A stretch of 64,000 nt of DNA from CAYWPG01 sp964460035 (GCA_964460035.1 CAYWPG010000010.1:33280-97279), one strand, 5' to 3'. Positions 1 through 10,901 are shown, counted from the first letter of the stretch. Notes: generated from the letters alone by a model not told the origin. A program made the numbers and translations.

Positions 1-645
1 GAGTAGGGGAGCCTGGGCGATCAAGTCGCCATGCGGGAGCGCACGCTGTATCGCGCGGCCGAAGCGCGCGGCGGCGCGGATCTGACACTCGCCGATGCCG
101 GCGGCGGGGAAGCCCCAGAAACCTTCCTTACGCCCGGTAAGCACCCAGCGTGGCGTAGTGATGAAGGTGGCCAGAGCACTGCCTTCGTCGACCAGCGCGA
201 CGTGATCGATCACCTTGCCGCCCGCGTCGCTGACCAGCGTTTTGACCTTTTCTTGCGCGGTCAGCCACATGTTGCGGCAGGCCACTACCGTCATGACAGG
301 CCTGCCACGCAGCACCTGCCGGCCGGCGTCGGATTTGAGAAACGCGGTCACCGGCAGCGAGGGCGAAAGGAACCAGACCTGGTAGCCAAGAATGATCAGA
401 TCATAGTGCGCCTGCGGATCGAAGCCGGCTGGTTCGAGCTCGGGCGGGTCGAGATAAACGCACTCAGGGAAGGTATCCAGAAAGCGGAAGAACGGCCACG
501 GGAACGGGTACTCCTGGCGCGGCTTCAGATACTCGTAGATCACCTCGACATTGGGGTCGCGCTCAAGGGGGGCGGTAATGGAGCGCAGCACCTCTTTCAA
601 TTGGCCGGTCTGCGAGTAGCAGACCACTAGAATGCGCTTCTTCAT
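1..645 (-). CDS. Flavodoxin-fold protein, partial (family often annotated 'dialkylrecorsinol condensing enzyme')
   Basis: An open frame runs leftward from an ATG at 645 to the window edge: 215 codons with no stop, so the C-terminus is missing. The N-terminus (KKRILVVCYSQTGQL) is a flavodoxin-type FMN-phosphate loop after the first beta strand. Farther in, 'VIYEYLKPRQEYPFPWPF' and 'ILGYQVWFLSPSLPVTAFL' match a proteobacterial family usually labelled dialkylrecorsinol condensing enzyme. I think that label is inherited, since the fold is flavodoxin/NADPH-FMN reductase rather than a ketosynthase. The true substrate is unknown. It is transcribed in the same direction as the ketone-body genes upstream but is separated from them by a terminator-like hairpin, so it probably has its own promoter in the AT-rich stretch 650-790. 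Confidence 0.75.
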   Translation of the reverse strand, partial: MKKRILVVCYSQTGQLKEVLRSITAPLERDPNVEVIYEYLKPRQEYPFPWPFFRFLDTFPECVYLDPPELEPAGFDPQAHYDLIILGYQVWFLSPSLPVTAFLKSDAGRQVLRGRPVMTVVACRNMWLTAQEKVKTLVSDAGGKVIDHVALVDEGSALATFITTPRWVLTGRKEGFWGFPAAGIGECQIRAAARFGRAIQRALPHGDLIAQAPLL

Positions 646-796
646 TGTTGTTGTAACTTCCCTGCTAACAATTAATTGGCTGCCGTCTATGCGCGCGATC
701 CTTGTTAGCGCAAGTTCGGTGACGGTCTTTTTAGAATCGCAAAGCAATTATTAAACGATATTTTCTATTAGGCAAGTGACAAGATGAGAAAATTGA

Positions 797-821
797 AAGC
801 GCCGTCATGAGGACGGCGCTT
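797..821 (-). terminator. Rho-independent terminator of the aacS transcript
   Basis: A perfect 10-bp stem (AAGCGCCGTC against GACGGCGCTT) with a 5-nt loop lies just past the aacS stop codon. In the leftward direction it is followed by a T-rich run (TTTCAATTTT). Confidence 0.8.
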
Positions 822-843
822 CGAGAGGTGGGAAAGGGATTGG

Positions 844-2829
<1,986 letters not shown>

Positions 2830-2838
2830 CTTTCTCTC

Positions 2839-3618
2839 CTACTGCATATGCCAGCCGTGGCTGACCACGATGGACTGCCCGGTGAGGGCAGCCGATGGGA
2901 ATGCGGCCAGGTGCACGGCAAGATTGGTAACGTCCTCCAGCGTGGTGAACTCATGATCCACGGTGTTGCGCAGCATGATGTTCTTGACCACGTCTTCTTC
3001 GCTGATTCCAAGCTCTTTCGCTTGCTCGGGAATTTGTTTCGCCACCAGCGGCGTGCGCACGAATCCGGGGCAAATGATATTCGCGCGGACGCCGTACTGA
3101 GCCCCTTCTTTGGCCACCGCCCGGCACAGGCCTAACAGCCCGTGCTTGGCGGCAACGTAAGGCGCTTTCAGCGGCGAGGCTTCCTTGGAGTGTACCGAGC
3201 CCATGTAGATCACGCAGCCGGAGCCGGCTTGGTACATTGCCCGCAAACAGGCGCGGGTGACCAGGAAGGCGCCGTCCAGGTGCACGCTCACGACCTTTCG
3301 CCAGTCCTCGTAGCTGAGCTTGTGGATTGGGTCTATGTGCTGAATGCCCGCGTTGGCCACCAGAATGTCGATCCGGCCCCACTGTTCGAGAATGGCGGCT
3401 ACGCCTTGCTCTACCGCCGATTCGTCGGTGACGTCCATGGCTAAGGCCAGCGCCTCGCCGCCGCGGGCACGTATCGCGGCACAGGCGTCTGTCGCGCTGG
3501 CAGGGTCGAGGTCGGCGACCGCCACGCGTGCGCCCTCGCGTGCATAGCCTTCGGCGATAGCTCGGCCGATGCCGCGGCCGGCACCGGTAATCAAAGCGAC
3601 ACGGTCGGTTAGTTGCAT
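2839..3618 (-). CDS. bdhA: 3-hydroxybutyrate dehydrogenase (SDR family)
   Basis: 259 residues, a classical short-chain dehydrogenase. The Rossmann glycine motif TGAGRGIG is at about 11-18, the NAG motif at 89-91, and the catalytic Ser141, Tyr154 and Lys158 are in place. The sequence around the active site (MGSVHSKEASPLKAPYVAAK) and the ending VVSHGWHMQ (VDGGWTAQ in typical family members) fit NAD-dependent D-3-hydroxybutyrate dehydrogenase. This reversibly oxidises 3-hydroxybutyrate to acetoacetate. It is the first gene of the two-gene operon with aacS, so its product is the substrate of the next enzyme. The gene-free region upstream presumably holds the promoter. Confidence 0.9.
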   Translation of the reverse strand: MQLTDRVALITGAGRGIGRAIAEGYAREGARVAVADLDPASATDACAAIRARGGEALALAMDVTDESAVEQGVAAILEQWGRIDILVANAGIQHIDPIHKLSYEDWRKVVSVHLDGAFLVTRACLRAMYQAGSGCVIYMGSVHSKEASPLKAPYVAAKHGLLGLCRAVAKEGAQYGVRANIICPGFVRTPLVAKQIPEQAKELGISEEDVVKNIMLRNTVDHEFTTLEDVTNLAVHLAAFPSAALTGQSIVVSHGWHMQ

Positions 3619-4089
3619 ATGCGTAGGCTCCCTGTGGTGGCGTTGGCTCGTAGGGCGTTCTGAGTTTTCGCTTAACGCGCACGGCAGAATGCGCTGTCCC
3701 GGTTTGGCTTAGCGTAGCCGGATGTGGCCATCGTTGGACAGGCCTTCTTCTGTCGTTGTTATTCGGCCGTTCGGCTTTTCGGATAGCGAACCCGGTGGGG
3801 CAGCCTGATGCTTAGGCTTTTGTACGGCCGCAAGCCTACTCCGCGCTTCTGAATGCGGTTCTAGGCGCGCTCGTGAAGTACGCGGGGGCAGGCCCCAATG
3901 GGGGCAGCGGTGGCGAACTCAACTGCTTGTCGGGCCGGTCAGCCCCCCCTATTTCTAATTAGTAATTAAGCATTGTGCTGCCCGCTTTCTGTGGCAGGAG
4001 CAAACGATCTCAGGCCAATCCCCCGGCGGACGCCTGCGATAGAGCCCTCGCAGCGCACCGCAACGAGGGCCTAACCATAGGGAGTTCCG
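3619..4089. other. Gene-free stretch between divergent transcripts
   Basis: This 471-bp spacer separates bdhA (leftward) from the zinc-ribbon gene (rightward). I see no convincing coding frame. A short AT-rich patch at 3950-3970 is the likeliest promoter site for the rightward genes. Several G/C-rich inverted runs lie around 3890-3915, but none has a clear terminator tail. Confidence 0.4.
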
Positions 4090-4311
4090 ATGACCGGCAT
4101 GGAACCAGATTTAGGCGAGAAGGGCCGCTACCGCGAGACCTGCGGTCCTTGCGGCGCGGTGTTCGAGGTGATCGTGCCTGGACGCTTGGCGCAGGTGTCG
4201 CAGGAGGTGAGAGAGTCTTACGCCTGTCCCGAGTGCGGAGCGACCTATTACTGCCGCGCGCCGGCGCCGCCGCGGGTGACGCTGCTGTCGCCACGCACCG
4301 ACGGCGGCTGA
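4090..4311 (+). CDS. Small zinc-ribbon-like protein of unknown function
   Basis: 73 residues. Cysteine pairs CGPC (18, 21) and CPEC (46, 49), with an extra Cys at 55, suggest a treble-clef or rubredoxin-like zinc ribbon. No other domain is visible. A good ribosome binding site (AGGGAG, 5 nt before the ATG) supports the start. A second in-frame ATG at 4099 is possible. The DUF2235 gene follows after about 210 bp on the same strand. I do not recognise a function; nucleic-acid or protein binding is only a guess from the fold. The short length keeps confidence moderate. Confidence 0.6.
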   Translation: MTGMEPDLGEKGRYRETCGPCGAVFEVIVPGRLAQVSQEVRESYACPECGATYYCRAPAPPRVTLLSPRTDGG

Positions 4312-4523
4312 GCTGGCCGGCCCGCTCGGCGCCGTCGCCGCCATTGTGGGCCTTTCCGCGGATTTTCTGTTCCTGGAACGGCACTTCGGCTGGCCGCGCT
4401 CGCGGCCCCTGCATGCCGGGGGTCGCGACTGCCTCGGCGCGGTTCGAAGCCGCTGCCTGCCAGAGAAGGCCAATGCGCTATCTTTCTAAGGGCGTAAGAA
4501 TAAGAAAAGCCCGGAGGATTGAT

Positions 4524-5543
4524 ATGGCGCGGCGCTTGATTCTTTTCTTCGACGGAACCTGGAACAAGGCGTCCTGCAATACCAACGTTTCGCGCCTGCG
4601 GGCGGCGCTGGACACTCATGGTACGGATGGCATGCCGCAGGTTTCGTACTACGAGCCCGGAGTAGGGACCAACTGGTACGACCGTATCACCGGGGGCGCT
4701 TTCGGGCGCGGTTTGTCGGCGAATATGCGGCAGGGCTATAGCTGGTTATGCCGGCAGTACCAGTTCGGGGACGAGATCTTCTTATTCGGCTTCAGCCGGG
4801 GGGCATATACAGCGCGCAGCCTGGTAGGGATGATTCGCAAATGCGGTTTGCTGCGCCAGCCCAACTCCCGCGGCGTGGCGGCCGCGCATGCGCTCTACCG
4901 CGACAAGAAGGCGCATCCGAACGGTTATAGGGCGGTGCGTTTTCGGGCCGAGCACTCGCATGAGGTCAGGATCCGATTCATTGGCGTTTGGGACACGGTA
5001 GGCTCGCTTGGGGTGCCGCTGACCGGCGTGCCCTTCAGTCGCGATTATTACCGCTGGCACGATACCGAGCTGAGCAAGATCGTCGATTACGCCTACCATG
5101 CGATAGCCCTGGACGAGCGCCGTAGGGATTTCTCTGCCACGCTCTGGACCAAGCGCAAGGCCTCGAATATCGATGTGGAACAGCGCTGGTTCGTCGGCTC
5201 GCATGCCAATGTGGGCGGCGGCTACGAGAACGACCTGTTGCCGGATTTGCCGCTGCGCTGGTTGCAGGAGAAAGCCGTAGCCTGCGGTTTGGGATTGAAG
5301 GAATGGGCGACGCCGGCTGCCGATTCTTTTTGCTTTCCGTTGCGCGACTCCTATGCCGAGTTCCTGTGGGGGCTATACCGGTACTTCAGCCGCCCATGCG
5401 AGCGGGAGTTCGGAACGGGCGTGCATGAGACGGTCGATCCCAGTGTGTGGGCACGCTGGCACAGCGATCCCGGCTATCGGCCGGCCTGCTTGCACGATCA
5501 TCCCGAGCGCCCTGCAGAAGCTACGGCCACTGCCGCGGTCTGA
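4524..5543 (+). CDS. DUF2235 alpha/beta-hydrolase domain protein
   Basis: 339 residues from an ATG preceded by GGAGG at good spacing. The open frame extends upstream to about 3975, but that part reads as non-coding and overlaps the zinc-ribbon gene. The N-terminus (RRLILFFDGTWNK) and the nucleophile motif GFSRGAYTAR (Ser91) are typical of DUF2235 (PF09994), the hydrolase domain also found in type VI Tle1-like phospholipases. The later GVWDTVGSLG and GSHANVGGGY motifs are the usual Asp and His regions. No T6SS genes, PAAR, VgrG or immunity gene lie nearby and there is no signal peptide. A cytoplasmic esterase or phospholipase is therefore more likely than an effector. Substrate unknown. Confidence 0.8.
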   Translation: MARRLILFFDGTWNKASCNTNVSRLRAALDTHGTDGMPQVSYYEPGVGTNWYDRITGGAFGRGLSANMRQGYSWLCRQYQFGDEIFLFGFSRGAYTARSLVGMIRKCGLLRQPNSRGVAAAHALYRDKKAHPNGYRAVRFRAEHSHEVRIRFIGVWDTVGSLGVPLTGVPFSRDYYRWHDTELSKIVDYAYHAIALDERRRDFSATLWTKRKASNIDVEQRWFVGSHANVGGGYENDLLPDLPLRWLQEKAVACGLGLKEWATPAADSFCFPLRDSYAEFLWGLYRYFSRPCEREFGTGVHETVDPSVWARWHSDPGYRPACLHDHPERPAEATATAAV

Positions 5544-5594
5544 GCGGCAGTGGCCGCCACCCGGCATGGGCAGTCAAGCAGCGGCTGCGATCTG

Positions 5595-6086
5595 TCAGAC
5601 AGTGGTCAGCGCAAGCGCGGCCAACAGGCCGGCAACGACCGGCAGCACCGCGCACACCAGCATCCGCTTGAATACGAACGCCCAGCCCAGCATGGGCAGC
5701 TCGAACACCAGTACGCGGTGTACCGCCAGCACCGACCAGGCAGTGATCAAGGCCACCATTTGCGGCATGCCCATTCCGGCCGTGTGCAAGGCAATGGCGA
5801 TTGGGAAGGCAACCATGGGGCCGCCCGGGAGCAACGCGCCCAGCGCGCTTGCCACCAGCACCCCCTGTACTCCGGAGGCGTCCCCCAGAATGGCCACTAC
5901 TTGCTCGTGCGGTACCAGATGGCCTAGGAAGGTTCCGGCCAGCAGCGCGAGTGGCAGCCGCAGCAACAACGGTCGGAGCTGCCGCAGCCCGGCGGCGATG
6001 ACCTCGGTATGGGGCTGCTGTCGACGCTGGCTCCATAGCGCGAGCGTCGACAGCAGCACGCCGATAGTGACGTAGGCGATCGTCAT
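5595..6086 (-). CDS. Permease half-protein, second of a pair (DUF318/ArsP-like)
   Basis: 163 residues, almost entirely hydrophobic, with about four membrane segments. The start is the ATG at 6086, which overlaps the stop codon of the upstream permease gene by 4 bp (ATGA), implying translational coupling. Motifs PGGPMVAFPIAIAL and TAWSVLAVHRVLVFELPMLG closely resemble those of its partner. The two proteins are therefore homologous halves of what is usually one roughly 300-350 residue UPF0718/ArsP-type permease. They probably assemble as a heterodimer in the inner membrane. The substrate is not evident; no arsenic genes lie nearby. Confidence 0.75.
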   Translation of the reverse strand: MTIAYVTIGVLLSTLALWSQRRQQPHTEVIAAGLRQLRPLLLRLPLALLAGTFLGHLVPHEQVVAILGDASGVQGVLVASALGALLPGGPMVAFPIAIALHTAGMGMPQMVALITAWSVLAVHRVLVFELPMLGWAFVFKRMLVCAVLPVVAGLLAALALTTV

Positions 6087-6646
6087 GGCCGCACCCGCCG
6101 CATCAGGGCTCGTGCCAGCAGGCCGGCGATCAGCGGCAGCGGCAGCGAAACCACATAGCGCAATACCGAGAACTCCACGCCCAGGAAGGGGATCTCCCAC
6201 ATGAGGACACGGTTGAGCCCCAGCACCGACCAGGCGGTCAGGTAGGCAATGCCGGTTTCGAACGCCGCGCCCGAGCGATAGAGCGCAACCACTAGCGGGA
6301 AGGCTGCGAAGGGGCCGCCGGGGGTGATCGCTCCGGCAGCGGTGGCGACCAGCAGTCCGCGCAGCCCGCTCTCGCTGCCCAGCCACCGCTCGACCACGTT
6401 CTGGGGTATCAAGCGCTGCACGTAAGCGCCAATCATCATCGCACCCAGTATCACCGGAGCGATCATGGCCAATAGCCCCAGCGAGTGGGACAGAGCGTCG
6501 ATGAATACCTCTTCGCCGCGCAGGCGAAATACGGCGGCACCGGCCGCCAACGCAAGAAACAGAAAGAACAGCGTGGTGTTGTCCAGCACCCCGTCTTGAC
6601 GGAGTTGCTGCAGCCACCGTCGTGGTGCGCTTACCGGCGCAGTCAT
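6083..6646 (-). CDS. Permease half-protein, first of a pair (DUF318/ArsP-like)
   Basis: 187 residues from the ATG at 6646, preceded by GGAAGG at 8-nt spacing. An upstream in-frame ATG at 6676 lacks a good binding site. About four to five membrane helices are predicted by eye. The signature loop PGGPFAAFPLVVAL and TAWSVLGLNRVLMWEIPFLG recur in the next gene. The charged N-terminal tail (RRWLQQLRQDG) should be cytoplasmic. The pair is divergent from the acyl-CoA dehydrogenase operon, with 200 bp of shared regulatory region between. Confidence 0.75.
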   Translation of the reverse strand: MTAPVSAPRRWLQQLRQDGVLDNTTLFFLFLALAAGAAVFRLRGEEVFIDALSHSLGLLAMIAPVILGAMMIGAYVQRLIPQNVVERWLGSESGLRGLLVATAAGAITPGGPFAAFPLVVALYRSGAAFETGIAYLTAWSVLGLNRVLMWEIPFLGVEFSVLRYVVSLPLPLIAGLLARALMRRVRP

Positions 6647-6846
6647 ACAGCTACCTTCCAAAGTCTTGTCGATCACAAAGCAGCGAGCAGTCTACCCGCC
6701 CCGCCGGCACTGCTGCCACGGCGGCGAGATACATGAACGCTATTTATGAGTTCTAGTATCTAGCTTTATTTGATTCATGGCCGTCAAAGAGGGCATGCTC
6801 CTTACTGGCGATCTCGGCTGATACATCAAAGCAGGAGTAATGAGCT

Positions 6847-8082
6847 ATGGATTTTGAACACTCCCCTCGCGCCCGCGAGTTGCAGGAGCGCCTGCTGGCG
6901 TTCATGGAGGAATACATTTACCCAAACGAGAAGGTCTACCGGCAACAGCTTGAAGAGAACATCAAGAACGGTCGACCCTATGCGCCGGTGCCGATCGTCG
7001 ACGAGCTCAAGCCCAAGGCTAGGGCGGCCGGCCTGTGGAACCTGTTTATGCCGGACCCGGAATATGGCGCTGGCCTGACCAACCTCGAGTACGCCCCGCT
7101 TTGCGAGATCATGGGCCATGTGAGCTGGTCGTCCGCGGTGTTCAACTGCTCGGCGCCCGATACCGGCAACATGGAAATCCTTGCGCGCTTCGGTACCGAA
7201 GAGCAGAAGGAGCGCTGGCTCAAACCGCTGCTGGAGGGCGAGATTCGCTCCTCGTTCGCGATGACCGAGCCGGCCGTGGCCTCCTCGGACGCGACCAACA
7301 TCTCCACGCGCATCGAGCGCGACGGCGACGAGTACGTCATCAACGGCCGCAAGTGGTTCATCAGCGGCGCCGCGGCCGAGCGCTGCAAGTTCTTCATTCT
7401 GATGGGCAAGACGGATCCGGATAACCCGAACCGTCACCGTCAGCAGACCCAGATCATCGTTCCCAAGGATACGCCGGGCATCACCATCGTGCGTGACATG
7501 TCCGTATTCGGCAGCTACCACCCGCCGGGGGGGCATCCCGAGATCCTGTTCGAGAACGTGCGCGTGCCGGCCTCGAACGTCATCCTCGGCGAAGGCCGCG
7601 GCTTCGAGATCGCCCAGGCGCGCCTTGGGCCGGGCCGCATTCACCACTGCATGCGCACCATCGGCGTGGCCGAGAAGGCATTGAAACTGATGTGCGAGCG
7701 TGTGGTGCAGCGCGTGGCGTTCGGCCGCAGGGTCTCCGATCAGGGTGTCTGGCGCGAGCGTATCGCCGAGGCGCGTATGATGATCGATCAGGCCCGCTGG
7801 CTGGTGTTGCACGCGGCTTACATGATGGACACCGTGGGCAACAAGGCCGCCAAGCAGCAGATCGCGATGATCAAGGTCGTGGCGCCGAACGTTGCGCAGA
7901 AGGTCATCGACTGGGCGATCCAGGCACACGGCGCGGCTGGCTACAGCAAGGACTTCCCGCTCGCCGACATGTACGCCAACGTTCGCACCATTCGCACGGC
8001 GGATGGTCCGGACGAGGTGCACCGCAACGCGATCGCCAAGACCGAGCTGCAGCCGTACCTCGAGAAGTACGCAAACGCTTAA
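6847..8082 (+). CDS. Acyl-CoA dehydrogenase (ACAD10/11-like), module A
   Basis: 411 residues, an FAD flavoenzyme that introduces the alpha-beta double bond in acyl-CoA and passes electrons to ETF. The FAD/substrate motif FAMTEPAVASSD is at about 137-148. The C-terminal GPDEVHRNAIAK segment holds the acidic residues of this subfamily. The N-terminal helical region, with an insert around 35-45, resembles ACAD10/11-type enzymes acting on long or branched acyl chains. It is closely similar to the dehydrogenase at 23541-24752. An SDR gene follows after 10 bp, so the two form an operon. The binding site GCAGGAG precedes the start. Chain-length specificity cannot be read from the sequence. Confidence 0.9.
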   Translation: MDFEHSPRARELQERLLAFMEEYIYPNEKVYRQQLEENIKNGRPYAPVPIVDELKPKARAAGLWNLFMPDPEYGAGLTNLEYAPLCEIMGHVSWSSAVFNCSAPDTGNMEILARFGTEEQKERWLKPLLEGEIRSSFAMTEPAVASSDATNISTRIERDGDEYVINGRKWFISGAAAERCKFFILMGKTDPDNPNRHRQQTQIIVPKDTPGITIVRDMSVFGSYHPPGGHPEILFENVRVPASNVILGEGRGFEIAQARLGPGRIHHCMRTIGVAEKALKLMCERVVQRVAFGRRVSDQGVWRERIAEARMMIDQARWLVLHAAYMMDTVGNKAAKQQIAMIKVVAPNVAQKVIDWAIQAHGAAGYSKDFPLADMYANVRTIRTADGPDEVHRNAIAKTELQPYLEKYANA

Positions 8083-8092
8083 GGAGCGAGCA

Positions 8093-8974
8093 ATGAAGGA
8101 CCTGAACGGCAAGGTGGCCGTCATCACCGGCGCGGGTAGCGGACTGGGGCGAGAGCTCGCACTGTGCTGCACGCGCCGGGGCATGAAGCTGGTGCTCGCA
8201 GACGTGGACGAGCCGGGCATGGAGGAGACGCTGCGGCTTGCGCGCGATGAGCGCGCCGACGTCGAGGCCTTGCTGCAAAAGGTCGACGTTTCCAAGCTCG
8301 AACAGTTGGAAGCGTTGGCTGCCGCAACCAAGGAGCGCTTCGGCGCCGCGCACCTGCTCTTCAACAATGCCGGTGTCAGTACGACGGGTGCTCCTATCTG
8401 GGAGCATACCGCGGCCGACTGGCAGTGGGTGTTGGGCGTCAACGTCTACGGCATCGTCTGGGGGCTGAAAGCCTTCATGCCTATGCTGCTCGAGCAGAAC
8501 GAAGGCCATGTGATCAACACGGCTTCGGCGGCAGGCTGGATGGCCACTCCCAACATGGGGGTGTACTGCACCAGCAAGTGCTCGGCGGTGATGATTTCGG
8601 AGGTCCTCGCTGCGGATCTGCGCGCCAAGGGCAGCAACATCGGTGTGACCGTGCTCTCGCCGGCGTTCTTCCCGACTCGCATCAGCGAGGCGGCGCGCAA
8701 TCGGCCCAAGGAGCTGGCCGATACGATCCCCATGACCGAGGAGGTCAAGCAGCGCATGGAAGCGGCCAAGCAGGTCGTTCAGGCCGGTCGGATTTCGGCT
8801 GCCGAAATTGCCGAGCAGACGCTGCAGGCCGTGGAGGCGAACAAGTTCTATGTGTTCCCGCACGGCCGGGTCAAGAAGTACATTGAGGACCGTGCCGCCA
8901 TCGCGGTGCAGGAAGCCGAGGGGTACGACTGGGCCAAGCACTCGTTGCCAGCGCTGAAGGCTGAGAAGAGCTAA
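8093..8974 (+). CDS. Short-chain dehydrogenase/reductase, module A
   Basis: 293 residues from the ATG at 8093, preceded by AAGGAGCGAG. The coenzyme loop TGAGSGLG (12-19), NNAG (91-94), Ser145, Tyr158 and Lys162 are all present, so it should be an active NAD(P)-dependent oxidoreductase. An extended C-terminal region (about 215-293, ending KHSLPALKAEKS) is longer than in minimal 250-residue SDRs. It probably oxidises a hydroxyacyl or alcohol intermediate made from the product of the preceding acyl-CoA dehydrogenase. That role is inferred from the operon. Module B repeats the same pairing with a different SDR subfamily. Confidence 0.85.
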   Translation: MKDLNGKVAVITGAGSGLGRELALCCTRRGMKLVLADVDEPGMEETLRLARDERADVEALLQKVDVSKLEQLEALAAATKERFGAAHLLFNNAGVSTTGAPIWEHTAADWQWVLGVNVYGIVWGLKAFMPMLLEQNEGHVINTASAAGWMATPNMGVYCTSKCSAVMISEVLAADLRAKGSNIGVTVLSPAFFPTRISEAARNRPKELADTIPMTEEVKQRMEAAKQVVQAGRISAAEIAEQTLQAVEANKFYVFPHGRVKKYIEDRAAIAVQEAEGYDWAKHSLPALKAEKS

Positions 8975-9049
8975 GCCGAAAGAAAAATCATGCCCCTCTC
9001 CCGTGCACGCCGGAGCTGTTAGAATCCGGTTTTTGCCGGGGGAGGGGAC

Positions 9050-10864
9050 ATGCATTCCGCACAGACCAGCTGGCAAGCCCTTTACCGGCTGCTGCGTTAC
9101 GCGCGTGGTTATCGGGCATGGATTGTCGCGGCAGTTTCCTGCTCCACGGTCAATAAACTCTTCGATATTGCCCCCGAGATCCTGATCGGCATCGCTATCG
9201 ATGTGGTGGTGAACCGTCAGGAAAGCTTCATCGCCAAGCTCGGTTTCGTCGATCCCACCGTGCAGATAATGGCGTTGGGCGTGCTCACCTTCTTCATCTG
9301 GGCGGGCGAGTCGCTGTTCCAATATCTCTACCTCATTCTCTGGCGCAATCTCGCGCAACGGCTGCAGGCCGATTTGCGCCAGGATGCATACGAGCACCTG
9401 CAGCAGCAGGACATGGCTTATTTCGAGAGCCGCAGTTCGGGCGAGCTGGTCGCTATTCTCAACGATGACGTCAATCAGTTGGAGCGCTTTCTCGACGGTG
9501 GTGCCAACGAGTTGGTGCAGGTGAGCGTGACGGTGATAGCGGTGGGAGCGGTGTTCCTCGTCATCTCGCCGCTGATCGCTTTGCTCGCCTTCACGCCTAT
9601 TCCCGCCATTGTATGGGGCGCGTTCTATTTCCAGCGGCGAGCAGCACCCCTGTACGATGGCGTGCGCGCGCAGGTGGGAGTGCTGGCGAATCGGCTGGCG
9701 AACAACATCGGCGGTATCGCCACTATCAAGAGCTTCACCGCCGAGGCGCGCGAAGCGCAGCGCTTGAGGGTCGCGAGCGAGGAATATGTGGAGGCCAACC
9801 GGCGCGCCATCCGCGTAAGCTCTGCGTTCACTCCGGTTATCCGCATGGCCGTTCTGGCCGGTTTCCTGCTCACCTTCGTAGTCGGCGGACTGCAGGTGCT
9901 GGAAGGCGAGCTCAATGTCGGTGCTTACGGGGTCTTGGTGTTCTTGACTCAGCGGCTGCTGTGGCCGCTCACCACGGTTGCGCAGACCATCGATCTGTTC
10001 GAGCGCGCCATGGCGAGCACACGTCGTATCCTCGACTTGATGCACACCCCGCTGCGGGTGAACGATGCCGGTGAGGAAATCCTGCCGGCATCGCTGCGGG
10101 GCGAGGTGAGCTTCGAGGATGTGCGTTTTCGCTATCCCAATACGGCCGACGGACTGCACGGCGTGTCGTTGACGGTGCCTGCGGGGAGCACCCTGGCGCT
10201 GGTTGGTGCGACGGGTTCGGGCAAATCCACGCTGATCAAGCTGCTGTTGCGCTTCTATGCGCCCGATAGCGGACGTATTCTGATCGACGGCGTGCCCATA
10301 GAGCGGATCTCGCTGCGCAGCCTGCGCGAAGCCATAGGACTGGTGAGTCAGGATGTGTTCCTGTTCGAAGGCAGTATCCGCGAGAACATCGCTTATGCGC
10401 GACCGGATGCCGCCGACTGGGAGATCGAACAGGCGGCGCGCCAGGCGGAGGCATGGGAATTCATAGAGCGCTTGCCGCAGGGGCTGGATACGCTGGTCGG
10501 AGAGCGTGGCGTACGCCTCTCCGGCGGGCAGCGCCAGCGGTTGTCGCTGGCGCGCGCGCTGTTGAAGAATCCGCCCATACTGGTATTGGACGAAGCGACC
10601 AGCGCGGTGGATAACGAAACCGAGGCGGCCATTCAGCGCTCGCTGGCGCAGATTGCGCGCGGTCGCACGGTGATCGTCATCGCCCATCGGCTCTCCACCA
10701 TTGTCAGTGCCGACGCCATATTGGTGCTGGAACGGGGGCGGGTGGTCGAGCAGGGGACGCACGCGCAACTGCTGGCGCTGGGCGGCAGCTACGCTGCTCA
10801 GTGGCGAGTCCAGACCGGGGCGGCGGGCAGCTGCCCGCCGGCCACAGCCGGCGTGCCTTCGTAA
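9050..10864 (+). CDS. ABC transporter, fused permease and ATPase (MsbA-type exporter)
   Basis: 604 residues, an exporter half-transporter with an N-terminal six-helix membrane domain (about 25-310) and a C-terminal ATPase. Walker A GATGSGKST is at 386-394, the signature LSGGQRQR near 490 and Walker B ILVLDEATSAVD near 510, followed by the H-loop AHRLST. The protein should work as a homodimer in the inner membrane. The substrate (lipid, drug or peptide) cannot be told from the sequence. The start has a strong GGGGAGGGG site. The gene is followed after 37 bp by an alpha/beta hydrolase gene, probably co-transcribed. Confidence 0.88.
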   Translation: MHSAQTSWQALYRLLRYARGYRAWIVAAVSCSTVNKLFDIAPEILIGIAIDVVVNRQESFIAKLGFVDPTVQIMALGVLTFFIWAGESLFQYLYLILWRNLAQRLQADLRQDAYEHLQQQDMAYFESRSSGELVAILNDDVNQLERFLDGGANELVQVSVTVIAVGAVFLVISPLIALLAFTPIPAIVWGAFYFQRRAAPLYDGVRAQVGVLANRLANNIGGIATIKSFTAEAREAQRLRVASEEYVEANRRAIRVSSAFTPVIRMAVLAGFLLTFVVGGLQVLEGELNVGAYGVLVFLTQRLLWPLTTVAQTIDLFERAMASTRRILDLMHTPLRVNDAGEEILPASLRGEVSFEDVRFRYPNTADGLHGVSLTVPAGSTLALVGATGSGKSTLIKLLLRFYAPDSGRILIDGVPIERISLRSLREAIGLVSQDVFLFEGSIRENIAYARPDAADWEIEQAARQAEAWEFIERLPQGLDTLVGERGVRLSGGQRQRLSLARALLKNPPILVLDEATSAVDNETEAAIQRSLAQIARGRTVIVIAHRLSTIVSADAILVLERGRVVEQGTHAQLLALGGSYAAQWRVQTGAAGSCPPATAGVPS

Positions 10865-10901
10865 GCCGCTGCAACGAAACCAACGACGATAGGAGAACAT
10901 C

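Noticed and set aside
4524..5543. Type VI secretion effector reading of the DUF2235 protein
   Set aside because: No VgrG, PAAR, Hcp, adaptor or immunity gene in the neighbourhood and no secretion signal.
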